DNA of 64,000 bases, taken from the NCBI GenBank assembly GCA_011799875.1, contig CM022298.1, forward strand, positions 282,793,395 through 282,857,394. Reading direction: 5' to 3'. Positions 32,697-42,971 of this stretch are shown here, in pieces (position 1 is the stretch's first letter; the number at the start of each line of letters is the position of its first letter). The position numbers and the translations under genes were made by a program. The notes below the pieces were generated by a model. That model did not search any database and had not been told where the DNA came from. It worked only from the letters and a program-made list of their open reading frames with translations. This DNA comes from Thinopyrum elongatum. Taxonomy: Eukaryota; Streptophyta; Magnoliopsida; Poales; Poaceae.

Positions 32697-34798
32697 AGAA
32701 GCACCCCCGTAAATGCATAGGGCGTCAGTGCCTTTCTGGAACTCCTGCTCGCTGGTTTCCTCTTCATCTCCTTCATCACTCTCATCCTCGCAATCCTTCT
32801 TCTGGCGGCCTTTGGCAGGTTTCCCTTGGTACTGAGGAGCCCTGCCGGGGCGACCTGTTCTGCCACCTCGGCCCTCCCCGCCAGCGCCATCTTGGTCTTT
32901 TTGCTTATCACGCTTCTCGTACTCAGCCCGTTGCTTCTTGACGAGTTGCTCAACTTGATGACACTCCTAAAGATCATGGCCCTTGGTCCGATGGATCTTG
33001 TATACGGCCCATCACCCTTCCTAGCCTTCTCGGTAGCCGCGGCTTCCCGGCAATCAGTGCACGCGGCAGCTTCCTTGCCGAGAACCTCGGTCTTGGCCTT
33101 CTTGCCGGTACTAGGTCCACTTGATCCTTCAACGTTCATCACAACTTTATCCTTGCGCTTCTTGTTCTTCTTCTTCTGGTTGGTGGCCTCGTCGTCGTCC
33201 TCTGAGTCTATGTCGACGCCATCTTCTTCACCGGGGAGTCGTCTCCCCTCTTCTACTCGGGCACACTTATCCACCAGAGTCTATAGCTCATTCACAGTCT
33301 TGGGCAACCGAACGTTCATTTTAGAACGTATCCGGCGGTTGCGCACGTTGGACTGGAACGCGGCTATCACAGCTGCCAGGTGGATGTCTGGGATGTTCCT
33401 GTGCACCCGGCTGAACCACTGCATGTACTTCTGCAGACTCTCTCCTTCCTTCTGCGGGAGTAGCTGCAAGTCGCTGGGCCGCCCTGGTTCTTGATGGCCA
33501 CCCGTGAAGGTGCCAACAAACTCATGGCATAGGTCAGCCCAGGTCGAGATGGAATTCTCTGGCAAGTGCATTAGCCAAGACCTCACATTTGGCTTGAGTG
33601 CCAAAGGGAAGTAGTTCGCGAACACCTTCTCATCTCTTCGCTCAGCAGCTTGAATAGCGATGGTGTAGATGCTCAAGAATTCTGACGGGTTCAACCTTCC
33701 ATCGTACTTCTCTGGTATTTCCGGTTTGAACGTGCGAGCAGATGGCCAACGGACTTGCCGCAGCTCGTGAGTGAAGGCGGGGCACCCAACCTCGAAAGGT
33801 AGGTACCCACCTTCACCGGGTGTGGGCTTGTCGACGTCGGGGCCATTGCGCCTGTTAGACTAGTGTTGGGTTTCGCAGCGTCGTTCGATGGTGACGCACG
33901 CGTCTTCCCTCCGCCTGTCTTCTAGGACTCGCCGCTGGTCTCGTCGTGCTCGAGGATCGGACGAGGCCATCGATACATCGTCAGGTTCTTGGTGGCGTGG
34001 CTCTGGCTGCGGCCCCTGCGGTGGCTGCCGCTGAGGGGATTGCACCGTGGGGGTGGCCCCTTCGGTACGGCTAGCGGCTCGGGCCATTGTCGCCGCCTGC
34101 GAAGGCCGTGGTGGGCCCGCTCGCTGTGATCCTCCCACCTCGGTGAAACCAATCAGGCTCTGAATGGTGGCTCTCCACTCAACCATCTGATCGGCCGCCG
34201 GCGGAAATCTCAACAGGAGTTGGGCCCGTGCCATGGCCTCCGAAGCAGTGCTCGGCATGGATGACGATGTAGACCGTAACTTCGCCAAGCTTCTGACGGT
34301 GCCGGTAGTGGCAGCGCCGTGCTCCCGTCGCCGTGAGCTAGTCGCCAGGGCGGCGTCGAGACAAGGTGGTCATGCTTGGGGATCGGCGGCTCCGTTTAGC
34401 GCATCGGCTTGGCCAGCCCGTGCTGGGGGTGGCACGTGCCCTGCGGCTGCACCCGCAGCGGGGAGGGCCGAAGGGTTGCGGTTCGCCACAGGGCGAGCGC
34501 CACCGCTGTTGCTGCGCCCTTCGGTGGGGTGGAGAGGCACAGATGGGATGATCTCTCCTCCCGCACCCTGTGGAGCATTGCCGCTGGGATGTTGTTGGCG
34601 TTGTCCTTCTCCGGTGCCTCCTGCTCCCATTTCGCCCAAAGGGGAGGTGGCGACGACACCGCCTACGCCGGCCACGTCCCCCGCAGCGTCCACATCCCCG
34701 TGCGCCCTCGTAGCCCCCACGGCGTCGGTGGCGGCGTGTGAAGGGGCCTTCGAGGTTGACGGGTGAGTTGTGGCATCGGGTTTCTTCTTGGGCGCCAT
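32697..34798 (-). pseudogene. gag: E2 gag
   Basis: It starts at ATG 34796-34798 ('MAPKKKPDATTH'). An Ala/Gly/Pro-rich N-terminus runs to a stop at 34370. The next block, 34288-33860, has 'EAMARAQLLLRFPPAADQMV'. The capsid-like core at 33694-33281 contains 'NPSEFLSIYTIAIQAAERRD', 'VRSWLMHLP' and 'STWADLCHEFVG', the typical Ty3/gypsy gag region. After a stop, 33274-32630 holds a Lys-rich region and a disrupted zinc knuckle (E3 keeps the Cys/His pattern). Nucleocapsid function is lost by frameshift near 32990. Confidence 0.8.
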
Positions 34799-34876
34799 GG
34801 ATGAAGAAGCTGTTGATGAAGAAAACGATGATGAAGATGACGCGCTGCGTACGCTCTCGGGTTCACGCAAGCGCTT

Positions 34877-34894
34877 CCCCTACCTGGCGCGCCA
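34877..34894 (-). other. Primer-binding site of E2
   Basis: Minus strand TGGCGCGCCAGGTAGGGG lies 4 bases inside the 5' LTR. It starts with TGG, complementary to a tRNA CCA end. The identical 18-mer follows the 5' LTR of E3. The tRNA species was not determined. Confidence 0.75.
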
Positions 34895-34898
34895 AAGA

Positions 34899-35786
34899 TT
34901 TTGTGGGAAAACACGGCCACCTATGGGGCCATCGGCCCCTTGTGGTTCGGCAGGGGGGAAGGACGCATTGCACAAAGATCACATGGGCAGTTTTTACCCA
35001 GATTCGGGACGCCGCGAGGCGTAAAACCCTACTCCTGCTTTGGTGGATTGATGAGGGGACCGTGGTGGAGACGCAGTGCTCTAGCCCGACAAGGTTGCCT
35101 CGGGGCGAGAGCAGCTACGTGCGTATGAGTGTACAAGGGTCCGAATCCCTTCTAAGGTTGCCATGGCCCTCCTTTTATAGGTCAAGGGGTCACCACAATG
35201 GCAAATCAGTCATTGTGTACTGATTAGATAGCGAACAGTGCTATCATACCTAACTCTGCAGACATGACAAAGCGCATTAAATGCGCTGCTTAGTGTCACA
35301 TCGTAGCGTAGCCCAGCAAGCCTTGCCGTGCTGTTCGGCCACCTTCTCGCCTGCCTGCGTGACACGTCCCTGGACGGGTGTCATTTGGAGGTGATTTCCT
35401 CTGGAAGTGGCTGCCACGTGCCAAGTAATGTCCACTTAGCCACTTGGGGGCTCGACACCGCATCGATCGATGACTTGCGTTGTTCTGAGGTAGAGCGGTG
35501 GTGCCTTGGCGGGGTAATCTGCCCTTAGCGTCCCTGGCAAGCCTGCCAGGGCAATCTTGAGACTTGTCTTCGGGGCAACCTCATCCCCGCCAGGCTCGCC
35601 TGCCTGGCAAGGAAGGTTTTTCCTTAGTGGTATCTTGCTCCTTTGGTTGGTCTTGGTCTTCATGATCCGCCCTTTGATTTCCCAAAGAGCTGATCTCTTC
35701 TGCTTGGTCTGGTCTCGAATGCTGCAACCTTGTTCTCGAGCCTGTGTACAGTCTGGGCAACACACCTGGGGTTTGTTGCACCGACA
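34899..35786 (-). repeat. 5' LTR of E2 (888 bp)
   Basis: On the minus strand it begins TGTCGGTGCAACAAACC at 35786. The inner end, expected to read ...CGACA, has mutated (plus-strand TTTTG in place of TGTCG). It lacks the 29-bp segment present in the 3' LTR. Confidence 0.88.
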
Positions 35787-36525
35787 CAACATGATCTGCA
35801 AACGGGCTACGATGGAGTTCTATGAGATGGTAAAAGGGATCTACGCGGTAAACAACTGCACTGCTAAGAAGATTTCAAGCCCTACGGATGCAAGTCCATT
35901 TGCGACCTAAATCTACAACCGCAATGAACTATGGATGAACACTAAAGAACTAACGAAGAACTACGGTGAAGGAGAGTATAGAGATGCAATGTTCGGTCCC
36001 GATGACAATGTCGGTGCTATTGCAGCTGCTGTCTTTGAGGTCAGAGATCTCGAGGAGGCACGAAAGTGGTCGAGAGAGAGGAAGAAGGAGCAGAGAAGGT
36101 AAAAAATGAGCCCGGGAGTGCACTGCTCTATTTATAAGGGGAGATGACCCAAAATGGCAAGCGTGAGACCTCGGGAGGCGCAATAAATTTAGGCCAAAAA
36201 GATGCCTCGATTTTCATGATTGACAAGACCTGACATATCCACCCAAAGATTTGTTATGATGTCACGCATGGTATCGGAAGTGAGTGGGGTGATGTCACGA
36301 TATGGGTTAGCAGGAAAATGCTAAGTTTGGAGCAAGTCGTGCAACCCGGCAAAAGATTTGACTCAGCTGAGTGTTTGCAATTGAAGGGATGATGAGGACT
36401 GAGATGATGAAAAGAGGCCGACTCAACTAGAAGTCTAGACCCAGATCTTAGTGCTTTACGTTTTTCTTCGTCTTATTTTCAGGATGGAGCTTAAGATGGA
36501 TAAATCCAAGCTAGAATGAGGCTAA
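35787..36525 (-). other. E6 distal region with promoter of its antisense gene
   Basis: E6 sequence resumes after E2. It reads on the minus strand as a 5' leader of the antisense gene: a TATA box at 36129-36136, then about 340 bp of purine/pyrimidine-mixed leader without a long frame before E2 interrupts it. 36200-36525 is non-coding and lies between the antisense promoter and the 3' LTR. Confidence 0.45.
36129..36136 (-). promoter_or_regulatory. TATA box of E6 antisense gene (TATAAATA)
   Basis: Minus strand 'cccttataaatagagcag', a classical plant TATA box. It points into the antisense gene that continues beyond E2 at 25009. E2 therefore now separates promoter and coding exons by more than 10 kb. 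Confidence 0.6.
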
Positions 36526-37074
36526 TGTTGGGGATGTTCCTCGCGACTAAGACCCGACTAAATTTATGACCCGGCCAGGAGAACAGAGGCTCCATGGGTC
36601 ACTTCATTTTTCGGGTCAAGATAAGATGATCTGTAAGGCCTGAAGGCCTAGAAAGAGACCCGACAGGAGACTGTCTTATGGTGGAACCGCTACGGGCCAG
36701 CTTGGGAAGATGGCCTAGGAGGAAAGTTGTCCAAACGTGGAGAACAAGTCTAATGAGAGTTAGAGTAGGATATGGGTTAGCAGTACGACCCAGAATCTCC
36801 TGTAAATCTAGGGACTCAACCTGTTATATAAAGGGGAGCCCCTAGGAAGAAAGACTAAGTTGCAATCTCTTGAAAGCTTGGTTAGCGAATCTGCATCCTT
36901 GTAATCAAGATCATTGTCAATATCAATGAAGCAGGATTAGGCTTTTACCTCCACCGTGAGGGGATGAACCTGGGTAAACTTGTGTCCTTCGTTCCCGATC
37001 AACCCTGTTCAAGGAACCACCTTGTTACGATGGCCACAAGACTTAGCCCTTTCATGAGGACATCTTCCATGACA
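36526..37074 (+). repeat. Putative 3' LTR of E6 (about 549 bp)
   Basis: It begins TGTTGGGGATG and ends CATGACA. It contains 'gttatataaaggggagcc' (TATA box, about 36818-36835) and, 100-200 bp downstream, 'ggcttttacctccaccgtgaggggatgaacctggg', resembling the R/U5 layout of related Tat LTRs. No partner LTR remains and the preceding PPT is weak, so the left boundary is approximate. Confidence 0.5.
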
Positions 37075-37765
37075 AAACCATTGCATCACGGGAAATATCC
37101 TCCAAACCCTTGAGAAGCTCTACCTCGGTACACCGCGGTGTTGGTGTCAGCGGCTTCGAGTGTGTAGTCGTTGTAGGGGTGTTGAGGCACGCCGCACTTG
37201 CCCGCCTGTTGGCAGCGTTGGTGCAAACGGGTTGAGATATCTCCACACACTCCAAAAAAAGAGACACATCCGTGACATTATGGCCTGAATGACAACTTTT
37301 TCTCTCATGGTTATGACACTTCTGTGATGATAATTGTGACAAAAACACATATCATCATAGATGTAGTGGGCTCCTACTTCTATGACAAAAAATCATGACA
37401 GAAAATGGGGTTTTCGTCTTGGGCCGGCCAGAGACGCACCTGGACGACATTCTTTGGGCCCTCCATGATGTAAAAAATCATGGTAGAAGTGAGGGTGAGG
37501 AAAATTTTGGGGAGTTCCCGATTACGGTGGGTGGTCGCGGCCGAGCGAAGTACGCATGGGTGTGTGCGAGGCATTCCCCACTAAACCAGAGTGATTGCAC
37601 TAGCTACATACTGAACACGTGTGATCGAGCCCACTACGTACTAAAGTCGATCGATCGATCCCTTTGCTGCTTACTGAACCCGAGCGATTCCTTCGCTGCT
37701 AACTGAACCCAACCGATTCCTTCGCAGCTGCTAACTGAACCCGATCGATCCTTCTCGCTGCTCAC
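37075..37765. other. Unclassified repeat-like region, possible Mutator-type terminus
   Basis: No gene. The stretch 37260-37420 has repeated 'atgaca(a)'/'tgtgac' motifs ('ctatgacaaaaaatcatgacag'), seen at ends of some Triticeae DNA transposons in my recollection. 37600-37760 has a three-fold repeat of 'ctgaacccgancgatcc'-type sequence (about 35 bp units). Confidence 0.35.
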
Positions 37766-37769
37766 TGAA

Positions 37770-38560
37770 GCTGATCAAGCCCCCGTGCGAGACATAGCCA
37801 GCCAGTGTGTTGGATTGCCTATGGATGAACAGTGCCTGTTGCTGCTGCGCGCGCGATATGTAGAATGAGTCGAGACATGTGGTGAGTCTAGCCGGTTGGT
37901 TGGCTCTGAATGAACAGTTCTGGTGGGGGTTGGATGAATAGGACCCCGACCATGTGTAGGCGGTTGCCACTGGATGAACAGGACCACGAGGAGCCGCCAC
38001 ACCAATCTGGTTGGGAGTGGATGAACAAGACCCCGTGGAGACTAGATGAACAGTAGTCGATGGAGGCTCGAGGAAGTGGACGGTGCATGAAGTAGCTAGT
38101 GGAGGCTGAGGAAGTCGATGGTGGATGAACAGTAGCCCGCGGAGTCTTGTTTTGCGGTATGCCACATGCCTCCCGATGAACAGGACCTATTTCGATGGTA
38201 GGCGCTCGAAGAGCAGTTTGTTTCCTCTGTTTAGTGATACACCACACCCCTCCCGATGAATAGGACCCTGTTTTGACCATAGGCGATTGAACTAAAGTCA
38301 GTTTCCTCCGTTTTACGGTATGCCAGACCCTACCCGATGACCAGGATGCCGTTTCGACCATAGGTGATCGAACAAAAGGCCGTTTTCTTCATTTTGCGGT
38401 ACGCCAAACCTCGTTTCGGCTATTCCATCCAAGTCGGTTGGCTCCCAATGAACAGGACACATTCCGACCCAGTCACTTGGCTCCCATTGAACATGATTTT
38501 GTTTCTACCGTTCCGACCTAGCCGGCGGGCTACCGATGAACATGACATTGTTGTTGTACG
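37770..38560. repeat. Diverged repeats with GATGAACAGGACC core
   Basis: At least ten copies of 'gatgaacag(g/t)a(c/g)' or variants occur between 37823 and 38550, spaced about 30-80 bp. From 38160 they form an about 75-bp unit: 'cccgatgaacaggacc', 'tttcgaccataggcgatcgaac', 'gtttcctccgttttgcggta'. It looks like a satellite-like interior of a DNA transposon; no protein is supported. Confidence 0.7.
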
Positions 38561-38791
38561 CATCTGACACCCCGCCCGTGTGTACGTACATGGCCGTATT
38601 TTTTTTAGCGTGGTTGTACGTACGTGTACATGATTTAGACGGGACTGCCTGAACTGCTACGTCAGGGGATCTACTACGACACGTGCTACTACTTACTCGG
38701 TCATGGTTTATCGTTGCAGAGAGACCGATCCACCAGGATGTACGTTCACATTCACGACCAAACAAACAACGCTACATACGCTTCGACAAGG

Positions 38792-39702
38792 TGGTTCCCA
38801 GCTGTCAGGGAGGATACGGGGGCATCTCCTTTCGTGCGAAGATATAGTTGGTGGGTCCCAGCTGTCAGCAAGAGGAATCTTTTTTTTCCCGTAATAACAA
38901 GGTTGTGAGCTAGGAAGCAAACGACCCGGAGCCGTGGAATACGCGACAGTGGATGCCCACGTGGAGGGGAGTACAAGGGTTGACTAGTTCGGCTGTGGTG
39001 TGAGGCTGCTGTCACTGGCGAATAACAAGGGGTTTGGTTGAGTAGAGGGAAGGCACAACCAGTGGTGGTATTAGGGTGGGGAGTTGAGGCCTGTGCGGCA
39101 GCACAACCGGCCACAGGAGGCAGGAGTAGGCGGTCCCACCGGCGCTGGTTTAGGTGGCTGCTGAAAGAAGATCAGAGATTGAAGAAGCAACACAGCCGTT
39201 CGATTAACATCCAATGGTCACTACTGCTAGAATCTTTTGTTGACTAAGTTGAGAAAGCCTTGCATACGCATCAACTTAGTAGGCGCATAGGTCAGCCTCC
39301 GAATCAGGTGGGTCCCAGTTTTCATGGGGATGAATCATTTTTTCGCGTAATAAGGAGGCACTTCCTTTCATGCGAAGATATAGCTTGTGGGCCCTAGATG
39401 TCAATGTGAGGAATCATTTTTTTCATGTAATAAGGAGGCACTTGCTTGCGTATGGCCATGGACCATGGGGGTCCCTACTATCAGCCTCTCCACGTACATC
39501 CCTATTATAATGGATGTCATTTTGTTGACCATGTTGACCACGCCACGCCAAGAGCACCAACGCGATAGACGACGGCGAGGCCTAGGAATGGAACAACCTG
39601 GACCCGGCGAAGACACAACAGTGGGTGCCCATGCTGAGGGGAGTATGATGGTTGACTGGTTTGGCTACGGTTTGAGGCTGCCGTCGTCAGAGAATAACAG
39701 GA
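38792..39702. repeat. Two diverged direct copies of a 250-400-bp block
   Basis: Block 1 (38792-39030) and block 2 (39309-39702) share, in order, 'gggtcccag', 'tcctttc(g/a)tgcgaagatatag', 'gtgggtcccagctgtcag'/'gtgggccctagatgtcaatg', 'gaggaatc', a T-run, 'gtaataa', 'acagtggatgcccacg(t/c)...gaggggagta' and 'gaataaca(a/g)g'. Block 2 has an extra 160-bp insert. Between them, 39040-39300 has no gene I can support. Confidence 0.7.
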
Positions 39703-39897
39703 CACTACTAGGAAATAGCTTATAGGTAGAATATTAGTAGTAGGGCTTACTAGGCACACGGCATTACTGTTAAGTACCAGTAGCGTGGGGCAAAACACGC
39801 GCTACTGGTACATGTTAGCAGCAGCGCTTGTTGGGCCAAAGGGCGCTACTGTTAAATGGGCCACACCGCACCCCAGGCCAAGATCTACTAGCAGCAC
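39703..39897 (+). mobile_element. CACTA1 terminus, left of E3 insertion
   Basis: The terminal motif CACTACTAGGAAATAGC starts at 39703. Inside lie inverted 'agtagcg'/'cgctact' subterminal motifs ('ccagtagcg', 'gcgctactgg', 'gggcgctactg'). E3 is inserted at 39898 and the CACTA1 sequence resumes at 61950. The opposite end of CACTA1 is not in the window. Confidence 0.75.
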
Positions 39898-40814
39898 TGT
39901 CGGTGCAACAAACCCCAGGTATGTTGCCCGGACTGTACACAGGCTTGGAGGCAAGCTCGCAACGTCCAAGTCCAGACCAAGCAAGGAGAGATCAGCTCTT
40001 TGAGAGATCAATGGGCGGATCAAGAAGACGAAGACAAGGAAAATGAGCAAGAAACTACTAAGGAGAAACCTCCCTTGCCGGGCAGGCGAGCCTGGCGAGG
40101 ACGAGGTTACCCCGAAGACAGAACTCTAGACTGCCCCGGCAGGCTTGCCGAGGACACCAAGGGTGGCCTACCCCGCCAAGGCCCCACCGCTCCACCTAAC
40201 AGCGATGCAAGTCATCGATCGATGCGGTGTCAAGCCCCCAAGTAACTAAGTGGCTGTTATTTCACACATGGCAGCCATTTCCAGAGGAAACCACCTCCAA
40301 AAGACACCCGTCGCAAGAAGTGTCAAGCAGGCAGACGAGAAGCTGGCCGAACGGCCCGGCAAGGCTTGCCGGGCACGCCACGATGTGACACTAAGCGGCG
40401 CATTTAATGCGCTCTGCTCTGTCTGCAGAGTTAGGTATGATAGCACTGTTTGCTATCTAATCAATACAAAATGACTGATTTGCCATTGTGGTGACCCCTT
40501 GATCTATAAAAGAAGGGCCATGGCAACCATAAAAAGGATTCGGACCCCTGTATACTCATACACACGTAGCTGCTCTCGCCCCGAGGCAACCCTGCCTGGC
40601 TAGAGTGCTACGTTTCCACCATGGTCCTCACATCAATCCACCAATGCAGGAGTAGGGTTTTACGCCTCGCGGCGGCCTGAACCTGGGTAAAAACTGCCCG
40701 TGTGATCTCTGCCGTGCTGCGCTGCGCTCTTCGCTCTTTCTGCAATGTGCCCTTCCCCCCGACGAACCACAAAGGGGCCAATGGTCCCATAGGTGGACGT
40801 GGTTTCCCACGACA
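39898..40814 (+). repeat. 5' LTR of E3 (917 bp)
   Basis: TGTCGGTGCAACAAACC...CCCACGACA. It contains a TATA box (40504-40512) followed by a conserved transcribed part, 'caggagtagggttttacgcc'. It pairs over its full length with 61033-61949. Confidence 0.95.
40504..40512 (+). promoter_or_regulatory. LTR TATA box (CTATAAAAG)
   Basis: CTATAAAAG within the 5' LTR, conserved at 61639-61647 in the 3' LTR and in both E2 LTRs. It is the likely core promoter for the genomic RNA. Confidence 0.65.
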
Positions 40815-40818
40815 TCTT

Positions 40819-40836
40819 TGGCGCGCCAGGTAGGGG
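40819..40836 (+). other. Primer-binding site of E3
   Basis: TGGCGCGCCAGGTAGGGG, 4 bases after the 5' LTR, identical to the E2 site. Confidence 0.8.
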
Positions 40837-40900
40837 AAGCATTTGAGCGAACCCAAGAAACACACGCAGCACATCATCTTCATCGACGGCTTCATCATCC

Positions 40901-42762
40901 ATGGCGCCCAAGAAGAAGTCCGGTGCTGCAGCCCACCCATCCACCTCAAAGGCCCCATCGCATGTGACCGTTGATGCCACGGGGGCTATGGGGACGCACA
41001 GGGACGTGGACGTTGCGGGGGACGTGACCGACGCAGGCGGCGTCGTCACCACCCCTCACGCGGCCGAAACGGGGGTAGGAGGCACCGGAGAAGGACAGCG
41101 CCAGCAGCATCCCAGCAGCCACGCTCCACAAGGCGCGGGTGGAGAGATCATTCTGTCTACACCTCTCCGCCCCGCCGAAGGGCACAACCGCAGGGGTGGC
41201 GCTCGCTTTGGGGTGAACCGCAGTTCTCCGGCCACCCCCACTACGGGCGCAGCCGTAGGGCATGCACCATGCCCGGGGCAAGCCGACCCAGCAGATGCGC
41301 CGAACGGAGCCGCCGATCCCCAAGCACATCCACCTCGCCACCACGCCACCCTGGCGACTGGCTCGCGGCAACGAAAGCATGGCGTTGCCAGTACTGGCTC
41401 CGTCAGGAGCCAGGCGACATTACAATCTACGCCGTCATCCATGCCGAGCACTGCATCGGAGGCCATGGCGCGGGCCCAATTCCTATTGAGATTTCTGCCG
41501 GCGGTCGATTAGATGGATGAGTGGAGAGCCACCATTCAGAGTCTGATTGGCTTCATCGAGGCGGGAGGATCACAGCGAGTGGGCCCGTCACGGCCTCCGC
41601 AGGCGGCAAGAACGACCCTAGCCGCTGGCCGTACCAAAGGGGCCACCCCCACGGTGGAATCCCCTCCGCGGCAGCCGGCGCAGGGGCCGCAACAAGAACC
41701 TGATGACGCATCGATGGCTTCATCCGGCCCTCGAGCACGTCGGGACCAGCGGTAGGCCTAGGAAGACAAGCGAAGGGAAGGCGCGCGCGTCACCATCGAG
41801 CAGCGCCGCGACACCCACCGCCAGTCTGATAGGCGCAATGGCCCCAACACCGATGAGCCTACGCCCGGTGAGGGCGGGTAATTACCTTTCGAGGTTGGGT
41901 GCCCCGCCTTCACTCGTGAACTGCGGCAAGTCAGTTGGCCATCCTCCCGCACGTTCAAGCCTGAGATACCAGAGAAGTACGATGGGAAATTGAACCCGGC
42001 AGAGTTCCTGAGCATCTACACCATCGCTGTTCAGGCTGCCAGGGGAAGAGATGAGAAGGTATTCGCCAACTACTTCCCTTTAGCACTCAAGCCAAATGTG
42101 AGATCTTGGCTGATGCATTTGCCGGAGAACTCCATCTCAACCTGGGCTGACCTGTGCCATGAGTTTGTTGGCGCCTTCATGGGCGGCCATCAAGAACCAG
42201 GATGGCCCAGCAATCTGCAGCTCCTCCCACAGAAGGAAGGAGAAAGTCTGTGGAAGTACATGCAAAGTTCAGTCGAGTGCACAGGAACATCCAAGATATC
42301 CACCCGGCAGCTGTGATAGCCGCATTCCAGTCCAACGTGCGCAACCGCAGGTTATGTTCCAAAATGAACGTGCGGCTTCCCAAGACTGTGAATGAGTTAT
42401 ACACTCTGGTGGATAAGTGTGCTCGCGTAGAGGAGGGAAGGCGACTTCCCGGTGAAGATGATGGCGTTGACATTGACTCAGACGATGATGATGATGCCAC
42501 CAACCAGAAGAAGAACAAGAAGCGCAATAAGAAGCGCAAGGAGAAAGTTGTGATGGCCGTCGAAGGATCGAGAACACCTAGTACCGGCAAGAAAGCCAAG
42601 ACCGAGGACCCCGGCAATGAGGTTGCCACGTGGACTGACTGCCGGGTGGCCGCGGCTGCTGAGAAGGCTGGGAAGGGTGATGGGCCATACTGCAAGATCC
42701 ATAGGACCAAGGGCCACGACCTTCAGGAGTGTCATCAGGTTGAGCAACTCATCAAGAAGTAG
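40901..42762 (+). pseudogene. gag: E3 gag
   Basis: ATG at 40901 ('MAPKKKSGAAAHPSTSK'). The first frame of 203 codons ends at TAG 41510-41512, where E2 has CAG. It continues after the stop ('MDEWRATIQSLIGFIEAGGS'). A shift near 41760-41980 leads to the capsid core at 41990-42316 ('NPAEFLSIYTIAVQAARGRD', 'VRSWLMHLPENSIS'), and a one-base shift near 42265 to 42762. The C-terminal part has an acidic/Lys-rich stretch and a zinc-finger-like 'YCKIHRTKGHDLQECHQ' (C-x2-H-x5-H-x4-C), seen in Tat gag. It is not translatable as one protein. Confidence 0.85.
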
Positions 42763-42971
42763 AGGGCTGAGTACGAGAAGCATGATAAGGAGAAAAACCA
42801 GGATGGTGCTAGCGGGAAGGGCCGAGGCGGCGGAGTTAGTCGCCCCGGCAAGGCTCCTCAGTCCCAAGGAAACCCGCCAGAGGCCGTGAGAAGAAGGATT
42901 GCGATGGTGAGACCGATGAAGGAGATGAAGAGGAAAGCAGCGAGTAGGAGTTCTAGAAAGCCACTGACGCC

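Larger units (their letters stand above)
25405..35786 (-). mobile_element. Element E2: full-length Tat-lineage Ty3/gypsy, 10.4 kb
   Basis: A complete structure reads leftwards from 35786: 5' LTR, PBS, gag, protease, RT, RNase H, archaeal-type RNase H, integrase, spacer, antisense B3-like ORF, PPT, 3' LTR. Perfect 5-bp target duplications CAACA occur at 25400-25404 and 35787-35791. It sits in the non-coding upstream part of E6's antisense gene. The LTRs differ by a 29-bp block and roughly 6-8% substitutions in the parts compared by eye, so the insertion is a few million years old under common grass rates. Coding regions are all disrupted. It is the same family as E3. Confidence 0.93.
15698..37074 (+). 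mobile_element. Element E6: second Tat-lineage gypsy family, host of A, CACTA and E2
   Basis: It starts in mid-RT at the insertion point of element A; its 5' LTR, gag, protease and N-terminal RT are gone. It continues through RNase H and integrase to 18216. Then comes a long antisense gene region (18962-25009, upstream promoter at 36129) and a putative 3' LTR at 36526-37074. Two later insertions split it: the CACTA element 19435-22306 (TSD ATT) and E2 at 25405-35786 (TSD CAACA). Sequences on both sides of each insertion rejoin sensibly. The protein is clearly diverged from A/E2/E3 (for example 'AKPANINVVQRLTGCVAALS'). Confidence 0.7.

Noticed and set aside
32826..33494. 222-codon plus-strand ORF
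   Set aside because: Exact shadow of E2 gag on the other strand; Ser/Leu-rich reverse translation with no support.
33860..34920. Plus-strand ORFs opposite E2 gag N-terminus
   Set aside because: Shadow frames of GC-rich gag; the same pattern occurs opposite E3 gag (41056-41466).
36900..37074. Possible short gene with promoter near 36820
   Set aside because: The TATA box and downstream block fit an LTR promoter and R/U5 of E6 better.
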